Assembly (NCBI RefSeq): GCF_014650115.1
Contig: NZ_BMUI01000020.1
Span: forward strand, 1 to 64,000
Source: Streptomyces olivaceoviridis
GTDB taxonomy: Bacteria; Actinomycetota; Actinomycetes; Streptomycetales; Streptomycetaceae
Direction of reading: 5' to 3'
Length of the DNA: 64,000 bases
The translations under genes and the position numbers were made by a program. Each line of letters begins with the position of its first letter. The stretch's first letter is position 1. The notes under the pieces are model-generated. The model was not told the DNA's origin, did no database searches, and saw only the letters and a program-made list of their open reading frames with translations. Positions 14,703 through 23,233 of the stretch are shown in pieces.

Positions 14703-15937
14703 CTGGGAAGCGCGCGAACGGCGAGGGGTCCATCTACCCGTACAAGAACGGCTTCGCGGCCTATGCCTGGGTCACGGCCCCGGAGGGCGACCGCAAGCGG
14801 AAGTACGTGTACGGCAAGACGCGAGAGGAGACCCACGAGAAGTGGATCAGGCTGCACAGCGAAGCCACCAAGGGCCCCGTGCAGACCCGGCACCGCACGG
14901 TGCAGGCGTTCCTCTCCTACTGGCTTGAGTCGATCGTGAAGCCCAACCTGGCTCCACTCTCGTACGTGTCGTACGAAGGTTCCGTGCGGCTCTACATCAA
15001 CCCGCACCTTGGCGGGAAGCGGCTCGACAAGCTGACCGTCCGGGACGTCCGGGAGTGGCTGACCAAGCTGGCCGGCATCTGCCAGTGCTGCGCCCAGGGC
15101 AAGGACGCCAAGCGGGTCAAGGCACGGCAGCGGTGCTGTGCCGTCGGGGAGTGCTGTGAGGCCTACCCGTCCCGGCGGGTCGTCCAGGCCGCCCGAGACG
15201 CCCTGCGGGCCGCGCTCACCCACGCCGTCACCGAGGAGGAGATCAGCAAGAACGTGGCCTCCTTGGTCAAGGTGCCCAAGCCTCGGCGGCGCCGGATCAA
15301 GCCCTGGTCCGTGGTCGAGGCCGGGCGTTTCCTCGCCGATTCCCTCGCTCGCGAAGATCCGCTCTTCGCCGCCTGGGTCCTGGTGCTCTGCCTCGGCCTG
15401 CGACGCGGTGAGGTCCTGGGCCTGACCTGGAAGTCGATCGACTTCGAGACCGGTGAGCTGTACGTGGATCACCAGATCCAGCGTGCGGGTCGACAGATCC
15501 TCCACCGGGAGACCAAGACGGAGGAGTCCGACGACTTCCTTCCGCTCCCCGAGTTCTGCCTTCGGGCGCTCCGGATGCGGCGTGCCCAGCAGACCGGGGA
15601 CCGGAAGGCGGCCGGTGAGCTGTGGCAGGACACTCGCGGGCTGATCTTCACCACGAAGTACGGAACGCCGATCGAGCCGGGGAACCTCACCCGCATGTTC
15701 GCCCTGCGGGCCCGGCGCGCCGGCCTCCGGGTGATCCCGCTACGGAACACGCGCCACACGTGCAGCTCGCTCCTCGTCGCCCTGAAAGTCCACCCGAAAG
15801 TCGCCCAGCGAATCCTGCGGCACTCGCAGATCGCCATGACGATGGAGGTCTACGCCGAAGCCAGCGAGGAAGAGGTGCGGGCCGCGCTCGGCAAGCTGTC
15901 CGCCGCCATGGGCGGTACCGGGACCGAGACCGGCTGA
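14699..15937 (+). CDS. int: Tyrosine integrase
   Basis: 412 aa. Start ATG 14699 inside the ATGA overlap with xis. N-terminal arm-binding domain (NGEGSIYPYKNGFAAYAWV), core-binding SAM-like domain about 65-170 containing a Cys-rich insertion (CQCCAQGKDAKR, RCCAVGECC) common in Streptomyces integrases, then the catalytic domain: Arg in LCLGLRRGEVLGL, Arg in RNTRHTCSSLL, His in RILRHSQ and Tyr in MEVYAEAS. It recombines the 44-bp core in tRNA-Arg. Arm-type repeats occur just after its stop and near the other end of the element. Confidence 0.95.
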   Translation: MTGKRANGEGSIYPYKNGFAAYAWVTAPEGDRKRKYVYGKTREETHEKWIRLHSEATKGPVQTRHRTVQAFLSYWLESIVKPNLAPLSYVSYEGSVRLYINPHLGGKRLDKLTVRDVREWLTKLAGICQCCAQGKDAKRVKARQRCCAVGECCEAYPSRRVVQAARDALRAALTHAVTEEEISKNVASLVKVPKPRRRRIKPWSVVEAGRFLADSLAREDPLFAAWVLVLCLGLRRGEVLGLTWKSIDFETGELYVDHQIQRAGRQILHRETKTEESDDFLPLPEFCLRALRMRRAQQTGDRKAAGELWQDTRGLIFTTKYGTPIEPGNLTRMFALRARRAGLRVIPLRNTRHTCSSLLVALKVHPKVAQRILRHSQIAMTMEVYAEASEEEVRAALGKLSAAMGGTGTETG

Positions 15938-15947
15938 TCCAGACCCC

Positions 15948-15973
15948 GTTGCTGTACTTCGCTGCTGTACGCC
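15948..15973. other. Putative integrase arm site, right end
   Basis: TGCTGTAC at 15950-15957 and 15963-15970, 13 bp apart, in the same orientation and context as 4099-4125. It lies 11 bp after the int stop and 46 bp from the core repeat. Confidence 0.6.
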
Positions 15974-15984
15974 CCTGAAACGCA

Positions 15985-16012
15985 AGAGGCCCCGGAGCAA
16001 TCCGGGGCCTCT
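15985..16012. terminator. Bidirectional terminator with GCAA tetraloop
   Basis: AGAGGCCCCGGA / TCCGGGGCCTCT, a perfect 12-bp stem closed by a GCAA tetraloop. It can end int transcription (plus) and tRNA-Arg transcription (minus), replacing the chromosomal terminator displaced to 3931. Confidence 0.88.
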
Positions 16013-16018
16013 AACCTG

Positions 16019-16062
16019 TGTGCACTCGGCAGGATTCGAACCTGCAACCTTCTGATCCGTAG
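16019..16062. repeat. attR: 44-bp core within tRNA-Arg
   Basis: Identical to 3972-4015; covers the 3' half of tRNA-Arg. The element restores the tRNA on integration. Confidence 0.9.
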
Positions 16063-16093
16063 TCAGATGCTCTATCCGTTAAGCTACGAGTGC
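16021..16093 (-). tRNA. tRNA-Arg (anticodon ACG)
   Basis: 73 nt. Acceptor GCACTCG pairs with CGAGTGC, discriminator A. Anticodon stem TCTGA/TCAGA encloses loop CTACGGA with anticodon ACG. T arm GCAGG-TTCGAAT-CCTGC. CCA is not encoded. It is the integration site of the AICE. Confidence 0.96.
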
Positions 16094-16257
16094 TTGTTCT
16101 TTTGTTTTGCCCCCGCTCCCGGTCCTTTCGGCCCGCTCGCGGCGACAGGAAGAACATTACATGACTGCCGCCGTCATGTGAAATCCGATCCCTACACCCC
16201 TTGTGACCTGCGAAAACGTCGGCCGGGGGGTGAGGAGGCGACGGAGAGCGGGGAACG

Positions 16258-16290
16258 CCGAAGCCCCGGTCCTGGGGACCGGGGCTTCGG
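16258..16290. terminator. Terminator of tRNA-Ser
   Basis: CCGAAGCCCCGGTCC (16258-16272) and GGACCGGGGCTTCGG (16276-16290): perfect 15-bp stem, 3-nt loop, 9 bp after the tRNA-Ser 3' end on the minus strand. Confidence 0.88.
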
Positions 16291-16298
16291 GATAGGGG

Positions 16299-16389
16299 CG
16301 GAGGCGGAGGGATTTGAACCCTCGATGGGCTTTAAGACCCAAACCGCATTAGCAGTGCGGCGCCATAGACCGGACTAGGCGACGCCTCC
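16299..16389 (-). tRNA. tRNA-Ser (anticodon GCT)
   Basis: 91 nt class II tRNA. Acceptor GGAGGCG/CGCCTCC, discriminator G; anticodon loop CTGCTAA gives GCT; long variable arm around GGTTTGGGTCTTAAAGCCC; T arm GAGGG-TTCAAAT-CCCTC. Confidence 0.95.
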
Positions 16390-16555
16390 AGCACAACCGC
16401 TCACGCGAGCGCGCGAGTGGTGCGTGCAGATGATGACACAGTCGAGTACCGCGTCACCAATCGCCCCCCACGGTACTAGGCACCTGGGCCGCAGGGCAAA
16501 GGGCTTCTCCCCCGGCGGGGCGCAACGTCTGGGGCGCGGGCGCGTTGGAAGGGGC

Positions 16556-17026
16556 ATGGACCCTGTGCTGCCGGGCGCCGTGCGGCGCCTTCTGCTCGCG
16601 TCGCTCTCCGCCGCCGCTTCCCTCGTCCCCCTCACCGCCGTGTCCGCCGCCGCGGCCGGCGCCATGCCGCCGCCCGTCCGGCCGGATGACCAGGGTGATC
16701 ACCTCACCGTCGTCGTCCGGCACGCCGGGGCGGGGCGGGACGGGACGTACGAGGTGCGCTGCCATCCCAGTGCCGGCCGGCATCCGGACGCCGCCGAGGC
16801 CTGCCGGGTGCTCGACGCGCACACGCGGTGGGGGCAGGACCCCTTCGCGCCGGTCGCCGCCGGCACCACCTGCACCATGCTCTACGGCGGCCCGGCCACC
16901 GCCCATGTCACCGGGACCTGGGCCGGACGCCCGGTGGACGCCTCGTACGACCGCCGCGACGGGTGCGAGATCGGGCGGTGGGACCGGATGGTGCCCCTGC
17001 TGCCGCGCATGGGCGGACCGGCCTAG
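16556..17026 (+). CDS. SSI-family secreted subtilisin inhibitor
   Basis: 156 aa with GGAAGGGG before the ATG. Signal peptide: RRLLLASLSAAASLVPLTAV ending AAAAGA about residue 35. Mature part has the SSI pattern: VRCHPSAGRHPDAAEACRVL (first disulfide), TTCTMLYGGPATAHVTGTW, DASYDRRDGCEIGRWDRMVP (second disulfide), ending in a basic/hydrophobic tail. SSI proteins inhibit extracellular serine proteases, and the P1 region lies just before the TCTM segment's partner loop. Single gene, between tRNAs and the PAS protein. Confidence 0.88.
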   Translation: MDPVLPGAVRRLLLASLSAAASLVPLTAVSAAAAGAMPPPVRPDDQGDHLTVVVRHAGAGRDGTYEVRCHPSAGRHPDAAEACRVLDAHTRWGQDPFAPVAAGTTCTMLYGGPATAHVTGTWAGRPVDASYDRRDGCEIGRWDRMVPLLPRMGGPA

Positions 17027-17252
17027 CGAGCGGTGGGCGGACGCATTGGTTCCGTAAAGGTCCCGGGGAGGAGTCGGGGATCCGGCGCATACGGTCACGC
17101 GTTCGCCGTCACTTCCTCGTGGGACCTCCCTCTCATCCGGCGCCGCGAGCGGGACCCGTGCCCTTAGACTCCCTCGCGTGACACGTCGCGGGCCGGTTGG
17201 CAAGATGGCCCGAGCGGTCGGCAAGGTGCGGTAACAGGGAGGAAGGCGTCTC

Positions 17253-20200
17253 GTGAGCAGCAGGCCATCCCGAGGCGCTGCTCGCCTCGCAGCCATACTC
17301 GACGCGCTGCCGGACGCGTTGGTCCTGGTCAACGCCAACGGAACCGTCGTCAACGCCAACACCATCGCTCTGGAGGCCTTCGAGACGCCCGGTACGGCTC
17401 TCGTGGGGCGCGGGCTGCTCGATCTGCTGCCCGAGTTCGACTCCCGGCTCATCCCGGGCTCCATGCGGCGGCCCGATCACATGGATCCCACGGGACGGAC
17501 CAAACCGACCCGGATGGTCGCGCGGCGGACCGACGGGACCGAGTTCCCGGTCGAGGTCACCAGCGCGAATCTGGAGAACGGGCAGCAGGCGTACGACGGT
17601 TACGGCTACACCGGCGACGAGTTGCTGATGCTCGTGGTCCGGGACCTGTCCGGGACCGTGGACACCGAGGCCGAGCTGGCCCGGTCGCAGCGGCAGACCG
17701 AGATGATCCTGCGGGCGGCGGCGGAAGGTGTCGTGGGTACCGACACCGACGGACGGATCGTGCTCGTCAACCCGGCCGCCGCCCAGATACTGGGGTACCG
17801 GGCCGGTGAGCTGGGCGGCAAGGAACTGCACACGCTGGTGCTGCACTCCCGTGCCGACGGCTCGCCCTTCCCTTACGACGAGTCGCCGCTCGCCGACACC
17901 CTACGCTCCGGGCGCAAGCACCGGGTGCGCGGTCAGGTGCTGTGGTCCAAGGGCGAGAAGAAGGTGCCGGTCGACCTGACCACCGCGCCGGTGCGCGACG
18001 GCGACCAGCTCGTCGGTGCCGTGATGACCTTCACCGACCGGCGGCCGTACGACGCCCTGGCGGAGGAGAAGGACGCGCTGGAGAAGGCGCACGCCGAGGA
18101 ACTGGAGCGGCTCTCCGAGGAACACGCCTCCGACCTGACCGCGCTGCGCCAGCAGCATGTCACCGAGATCGAGGAGCTGCGCGAGCAGCACACGGAGGAG
18201 CTGGCGGCCGGCGAGGAGCGGTACGCGGCGCTCGCCGAGCGGGAGAAGGACCGGTACGAGGCCCTCGCCGGGCGGCACGAACAGCTGCTCACGCTGCTCG
18301 GGCAGTCGCTGCGCGGGCCGCTGGACGAGCTGCGCCGCGAGCTGTCCGCGCTCGCCGCCGACGACGCCGGGCAGCTGTGGCCCGAGGCCAACCAGGTGCT
18401 CCACCACCTCTCGGCCGGCTACTCCCGCATCACCACCCTCATCGACAACGTCCTCGGGTACCAGCGACTGGACGCGGGCAGCGAGGACATCACCCGTACG
18501 AAGGTGATGCTGGACGCCGTCGTCGCCGCCGGTGTGGACGGGGCCGTCGAGCTGATCGGGCCGGGGCGGGTGCAGTTCGCCGTCCACGCGCCGCCCATCG
18601 AGGCCGAGGTCGACCCGCGGCGGCTCGCCACCGCGCTCGCGCACCTGGTGGCGGACGTCGCCGGGGTCGACGCCACCGGCAACACGCCCGTCTCGGCGGG
18701 CGGTTACCTGGACAACACCGTCGTCGTGGCCGCCGCGCAGCGCGGCGCGGTCGCGCGGATCGAGGTGCGCGGCCCGTACGCCGGCGGAGACCCGGTGCAC
18801 GAGCCGATCGTGCGCGGGATCGTGCGGGCCCACGGCGGTGTGCTCCAGACGCACGAGGTGCCGGGCATGAGCGGCAGCGCGTACGTGCTCGAAGTACCGC
18901 TCGGCGGCGGGGCGGGCGCGGTCGCGGCAGGTGTGCCAGGGGCCGCCGGGGCGCCGGTCGCGGTGCGGGTGCCGGACGGCGGTGAGGGCGGCGCGGACGA
19001 CGCCGGTGCGGCCGGGCAGGGCCCCGGTGGTGGCCGGCGGCGCGCCCGGCGGGCCTCCACGGACGCCTTCCTGGACAGTGACGTGACCGGCGCGGGTGAC
19101 GCCGGTGAGGCGGAGGCGCCCGCGCCGACCGGACGGCGCCGGCGGCGTGCCGCCGCGCCCGCCGAGGAGGGTGCCGCGGTCCCGGCCGAGGGCGCGGAGA
19201 CCGCCTCCGGCGGGACCGGACGCCGCCGCGGTCGGCCCGCGGACAACGCCGAGGCCGGTGAGGGCACCGCCGAGGACGTGTCCGAGGGATCCGTGGTGAC
19301 CTCGGCCGAACAGGGCGCGGGGGCCGCCGCCTCGGGTACGGGACTCGGTGGCACCGTGCCGCCGCAGGGCGTACCCGTGCCGACGGGCCGGCGCGCCCGC
19401 CGCGACTCCGGCGCCCCGCAGGCCGCGCTGCCCCCGGCGCTTCCGGCGGCGGGCAGCGAGCCGGGTGCGCGGGCGCTGCCGGCCGAGGGTGCCTCCGTGG
19501 TGCCGGCGCAGGGTGGCGAGGCGGATACGGCCGAGGGCGCGCAGCCGACGGGACGGCGCCGACGGGCGCTGGCCGCGGCGGCGGAGCGGGCCGCGGCGCA
19601 GGAGGCGGGCGGCGCGCGTACGGTCTTCGCCCTCCCGCCGGCCGAGGCGGACCGGTCCCCGGACACCCCGGGCCCGGAGAGTGGCGCGGCCGACGCCACG
19701 GGCACCGGTACGGGCGCGGGTGCGGCCGTACCGGTACCGCCGGGTGGCGGCGCGGCTGCGGGCCCGGGTACCGGGGCGCCGGCGGCTCCGGGGGCGGGTG
19801 CTCCTGTGGTTCCTGGTGCGGGCGTCCCTGTGGCTCCGGGGGCTGGGAGCCAGGCGGCTCCTGGGGCCGGTGTTCCTGTGGTTCCGGGTGCCGGGGTTCC
19901 GGTGGCTCCTGGGGCTGGGGGCCAAGTGACTCCTGGTACCGGAGTTCCCGTCGCCCCGGGTGCCGGTGCACCTGTCGGCCCGCACGCGGGTGTCCCCGCC
20001 AGTGGGCCTGTGGCTACCGGTGCGGGGGTTCCTGCCGGTGGCCTTGTGGCTCCCGGTGCCGATGTCTCCCCCGGTGGCCCCGTGACTCCCGGTGCCGGGG
20101 TTCCCGTCGCTCCGGGTGCCGGCGCGCCCACGGGCGCCGGCACCGACGCCGGTGTCCCCGTGGCCCCGGGTGCCGTTGCCCCGGCCGTCCCCGGTGCCGG

Positions 20201-22505
20201 TCCCACCGTCCCCGGTGCCGGTCCCGCCGGCGGTCGGCCCGGCGTCGCCGGTCCGGTGGCCGGTGCCGGGCCGTTGCCCGGTCAGGTGCAGGTTCCCGCC
20301 CGGATGCCGGTGTCCGTCGAGGGCATCCCGGGTGACGACGGCCGGCACGACGCCGTACCGCTCGACCAGGCCGACGACCACACCCCGCCGCAGCCCCATC
20401 CCACCAGCGCCCCGACCGGCCGACGCCGCCGGGCCGGGGCCCAGCCCGCCGAGGCCGCCCGGACGGTGGCGCCCGCGACCGGGCAGACCCCGCCGCAGCC
20501 CCTCCCGGCGCCGGCCGCTTCCGGCCAGGTCCTGCAGGGCACGGCCGTACCCCCTGGCCCCGGTCAGGGGACCCCGGCGCAGGGGACGGCCGGGCCGGGC
20601 AACCCCGTCCAGGCCGGTCCCGTCGCCCCGGCCGGGCAGCCGGCCGCCCAGGCGCAGGGTGCCGTACCCGCGGATCCCGGCGTCCAGCCCGGTGCCACCG
20701 CGCCGGGCACGCCGGGCCACCCCGCACCCGCCCCCGTCGCCCCTGGTCAGCCCGCGCCCGCCCCGGCGGCACCGGCCTCGGCCACGCCTGCCCACGGCAT
20801 GCCGGCCCAGGGCACGCCCGGCCACGCCCCGCAGGGCCAGGGCACGGCTCCCCACCTCGCTCCCGCGCAGCCGGGCACCCCGGCCGCCGGCACTCCGGTG
20901 GCGTCCCCGGGTGCGCTGCCGTTGCCCGCCGAGGCCGGCACGGGTGAGGTGCCCGCGGGGGCGCAGGCCGCCCCTGTGCCGCCCGGCGTCCCGCAGCAGT
21001 GGCCGGGAGCCGACGACACCTCCGGCACGGGGACCCGCACACCGGTTCCGGGCGTCCCCTCCGCCGCCGTCCCGCAACAGTGGCCCGGCTCGGGCGACAC
21101 CTCCGGCGCGAAGGCCCCGGGCGCTCCCGCCGCCGACGTCCCGCAGCAATGGCCCGGCACCGGGGAGACCTCCGGCACCGGGATCCCCGCCCCCGGCGCC
21201 CCTGCCGGGGGCCGGCCGCAGCGGGTCGCGCTGCCGCTGCCCGCCGAAGCCGCCCCCGGCGCTCCCGTCGACCCGGACTCGACGCAGGGACGGGCGATCA
21301 GCGTCCGTACGCTCGGGCAGGGCGTGCCGTTCGCGCGGCAGGCCGCTCAGGTGCAGCAGCCGACGGCGACCCCGCCGCCGCACGCGCCGGGCGGTTCGGG
21401 CCGGCGGCGCAAGCTGGGCACGCGCCCCGACCCGGCCCCCACCGGCCAGGAGCCGCGGCCGGACCAGGCGGCCCGGCCGCACCCGTCCGCCGAACCCGCG
21501 TCCGCGCACCCCACGCCGACCGGGCAGCCGGCACCCGGCGGCCAGAACTCGCTCGCCGGGCAGCAGTCCCTGCCGCACCCCTCGCCCACCGCCCCGGCAC
21601 CCGTGCCGCAGTCCTCGCTCGGTGGGCAGGCGCGGCCGGCGCAGGGCACCGAGGGGGGCGGGCGGTCGTACGCCATAGGCGCCCCGGAGCCCGATGCCGC
21701 CGAGGGGCCGGAGCCGCTGGACGGTCCCGGTGGGGCCGTGGAGGTGGCGGACACCCCGCGTCCGCAGCCGCTGGACGACGAGCTGCCCCCGGAGCCGCTG
21801 GACAACCCGCGCCGGCTGCTGGTGTGGCCCGCGCCGGACGTGACGACCCAGCAGGCGCTGAGCGACCGTGGCTACCGGCCGGTGATCGTGCACTCGCGCG
21901 AGGAGGTCGACGCCCAGATCGCGGCCTTCCCCGCCGCGCTGTTCGTGGACCCGCTGACCGGGCCGATCACACGGACGGCGTTGCAGTCGCTGCGCCAGGC
22001 CGCCGTGGCCGCCGAGGTCCCGGTGCTGGTCACGGCCGGGCTCGGGCAGGCGACGCGCGAGGCGGCGTACGGCGCCGACCCCGCCGTCCTGCTGAAGGCG
22101 CTGGCTCCCCGGGACAGCGAGCAGCATCCGCCGCGGGTGCTGCTGATCGAGGAGCACGCGGAGATCGCGCTGGCGCTGACCGCGACGCTGGAACGGCGCG
22201 GGATGCAGGTGGCGCGGGCCGCGAACGACAACGACGCGGTGACGCTGGCGGGGCAGTTCCGGCCGAACCTGGTGGTGATGGACCTGATGCAGGTGCACCG
22301 CCGACGGGCCGGGATCGTGGACTGGCTGCGGGCGAACGGGCAGCTCAACCGCACCCCGCTGGTCGTCTACACCGCCGCCGTCGACCCGGCCGACCTGCCC
22401 CGGCTGGCCTCCGGCGAGACCGTGCTGTTCCTCGCCGAGCGGTCGACCAGCGGTGAGGTGCAGTCGCGGATCGTGGACCTGCTGGCCCGGATCGGCACGA
22501 ACTGA
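17253..22505 (+). CDS. Very long PAS / degenerate histidine-kinase / receiver protein
   Basis: 1750 aa, GTG start with GGGAGGAAGG. PAS 1 (about 1-130) and PAS 2 (145-265: AEGVVGTDTDGRIVLVNPAA), a Glu-rich coiled coil (270-345), a HisKA/HATPase-like unit (346-560) whose phospho-His position reads SLRGPLDEL and whose N box is poor, so kinase activity is doubtful. Residues about 560-1500 are Pro/Ala/Gly-rich disorder with PGAGVPVAPGAG repeats, six TGRRRR-like basic motifs and three PQQWPG repeats. The end holds two receiver-like folds; in the second, Asp in NLVVMDLM is a possible phospho-acceptor. Likely a large cytoplasmic signalling scaffold; target unknown. Confidence 0.88.
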   Translation: MSSRPSRGAARLAAILDALPDALVLVNANGTVVNANTIALEAFETPGTALVGRGLLDLLPEFDSRLIPGSMRRPDHMDPTGRTKPTRMVARRTDGTEFPVEVTSANLENGQQAYDGYGYTGDELLMLVVRDLSGTVDTEAELARSQRQTEMILRAAAEGVVGTDTDGRIVLVNPAAAQILGYRAGELGGKELHTLVLHSRADGSPFPYDESPLADTLRSGRKHRVRGQVLWSKGEKKVPVDLTTAPVRDGDQLVGAVMTFTDRRPYDALAEEKDALEKAHAEELERLSEEHASDLTALRQQHVTEIEELREQHTEELAAGEERYAALAEREKDRYEALAGRHEQLLTLLGQSLRGPLDELRRELSALAADDAGQLWPEANQVLHHLSAGYSRITTLIDNVLGYQRLDAGSEDITRTKVMLDAVVAAGVDGAVELIGPGRVQFAVHAPPIEAEVDPRRLATALAHLVADVAGVDATGNTPVSAGGYLDNTVVVAAAQRGAVARIEVRGPYAGGDPVHEPIVRGIVRAHGGVLQTHEVPGMSGSAYVLEVPLGGGAGAVAAGVPGAAGAPVAVRVPDGGEGGADDAGAAGQGPGGGRRRARRASTDAFLDSDVTGAGDAGEAEAPAPTGRRRRRAAAPAEEGAAVPAEGAETASGGTGRRRGRPADNAEAGEGTAEDVSEGSVVTSAEQGAGAAASGTGLGGTVPPQGVPVPTGRRARRDSGAPQAALPPALPAAGSEPGARALPAEGASVVPAQGGEADTAEGAQPTGRRRRALAAAAERAAAQEAGGARTVFALPPAEADRSPDTPGPESGAADATGTGTGAGAAVPVPPGGGAAAGPGTGAPAAPGAGAPVVPGAGVPVAPGAGSQAAPGAGVPVVPGAGVPVAPGAGGQVTPGTGVPVAPGAGAPVGPHAGVPASGPVATGAGVPAGGLVAPGADVSPGGPVTPGAGVPVAPGAGAPTGAGTDAGVPVAPGAVAPAVPGAGPTVPGAGPAGGRPGVAGPVAGAGPLPGQVQVPARMPVSVEGIPGDDGRHDAVPLDQADDHTPPQPHPTSAPTGRRRRAGAQPAEAARTVAPATGQTPPQPLPAPAASGQVLQGTAVPPGPGQGTPAQGTAGPGNPVQAGPVAPAGQPAAQAQGAVPADPGVQPGATAPGTPGHPAPAPVAPGQPAPAPAAPASATPAHGMPAQGTPGHAPQGQGTAPHLAPAQPGTPAAGTPVASPGALPLPAEAGTGEVPAGAQAAPVPPGVPQQWPGADDTSGTGTRTPVPGVPSAAVPQQWPGSGDTSGAKAPGAPAADVPQQWPGTGETSGTGIPAPGAPAGGRPQRVALPLPAEAAPGAPVDPDSTQGRAISVRTLGQGVPFARQAAQVQQPTATPPPHAPGGSGRRRKLGTRPDPAPTGQEPRPDQAARPHPSAEPASAHPTPTGQPAPGGQNSLAGQQSLPHPSPTAPAPVPQSSLGGQARPAQGTEGGGRSYAIGAPEPDAAEGPEPLDGPGGAVEVADTPRPQPLDDELPPEPLDNPRRLLVWPAPDVTTQQALSDRGYRPVIVHSREEVDAQIAAFPAALFVDPLTGPITRTALQSLRQAAVAAEVPVLVTAGLGQATREAAYGADPAVLLKALAPRDSEQHPPRVLLIEEHAEIALALTATLERRGMQVARAANDNDAVTLAGQFRPNLVVMDLMQVHRRRAGIVDWLRANGQLNRTPLVVYTAAVDPADLPRLASGETVLFLAERSTSGEVQSRIVDLLARIGTN

Positions 22506-22523
22506 CCGGTCGGCGGTAGCGGT

Positions 22524-23105
22524 CTAACAGGCGATCAGCCTGCGGGCCGCCTCCTTGATGGAGGCCCGCAGGCGGTCGTGGTCGGTGTCCTCCGTGCCGG
22601 CGAGGATGCGTCGCGTCTGCGGGACCACGGTCATCCAGTTGGCCAGCGCGGTGAGCAGGATCAGCAGGTGGCCGGCCGGGATGGCGTCCGTGATGACGCC
22701 GCGGGCCTGGCCGTCCTCGATCGCGGCGATCTTCCTGGCGTAGTGGTCCTGGCGGGCCGCCTCGTCGGGCAGTTCGGCGCTGCCGTACTCCATGCCCTCC
22801 CAGAAGAGCAGGCGCACCAGTTCGGGGTGGGCGGCGTGGTAGTCGAGGAGGCGGTCGACCCAGCCGTCCATGTCGTCCGGGTCGACGGGTATGGCCGCCG
22901 CCAGGTCGGTCAAGCGGGTGCCGAGGACCTTGCTGAACAGCTCCGCCTTGTTGCCGAAGTACGCGTAGATGAGTTGCTTGTTCGCCTTGGCCTCGGCAGC
23001 GATGCGGTCGATGCGGGCGCCCGCGATGCCGTGCCGGGCGAACTCGGCGGCCGCCGCCTCGAAGATCCGGGCCTTGGTGGCCTCGGGGTCCCTCACTGAT
23101 GCCAT
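22524..23105 (-). CDS. TetR-family repressor of the adjacent MFS exporter
   Basis: 193 aa. N-terminal HTH (RIFEAAAAEFARHGIAGARI, DRIAAEAKANKQLIYAYFGN) and a helical ligand domain to the C-terminal Cys. Divergent from the MFS gene; two operators with CCAACGAGTTGG cores lie between them, one close to each start, so it probably represses itself and the exporter until a ligand binds. Ligand unknown. Confidence 0.9.
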   Translation of the reverse strand: MASVRDPEATKARIFEAAAAEFARHGIAGARIDRIAAEAKANKQLIYAYFGNKAELFSKVLGTRLTDLAAAIPVDPDDMDGWVDRLLDYHAAHPELVRLLFWEGMEYGSAELPDEAARQDHYARKIAAIEDGQARGVITDAIPAGHLLILLTALANWMTVVPQTRRILAGTEDTDHDRLRASIKEAARRLIAC

Positions 23106-23135
23106 GAGGACAGGGTAGGCCGGGCGAGGCGGTGG

Positions 23136-23147
23136 CCAACGAGTTGG
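23136..23147. promoter_or_regulatory. TetR operator 1
   Basis: CCAACGAGTTGG (arms CCAAC/GTTGG), 31 bp upstream of the tetR start. Confidence 0.7.
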
Positions 23148-23191
23148 TTGGGGGTGGGAATGCCGACGGCGGTGCGGGCTGTTGGAGGGTA

Positions 23192-23211
23192 GTAACCAAC
23201 GAGTTGGTTAC
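23192..23211. promoter_or_regulatory. TetR operator 2
   Basis: GTAACCAACGAGTTGGTTAC, a perfect 9-bp inverted repeat around GA, 23 bp before the MFS start. Core identical to operator 1. Confidence 0.82.
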
Positions 23212-23233
23212 CGACTAAGGAGCAGCTCCGCCC

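Larger units (their letters stand above)
3972..16062. mobile_element. pSAM2-type actinomycete integrative and conjugative element (AICE), about 12.0 kb
   Basis: The element is delimited by the 44-bp direct repeat. From the right end it carries int, xis, repSA, spd genes, an FtsK-like transfer ATPase, a GntR-type KorSA-like regulator and a Nudix protein, which is the pSAM2 order. Int lies next to the intact tRNA, as usual for tRNA integrators. Left-end cargo is an NLR-like gene pair plus an RsbW-like ATPase and a hypothetical gene. All backbone genes appear full length, so the element is probably functional. Confidence 0.92.

Noticed and set aside
17901..22298. 1465-aa open frame on the minus strand
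   Set aside because: Antisense shadow of the repetitive, high-GC PAS gene; no start signal or domain.
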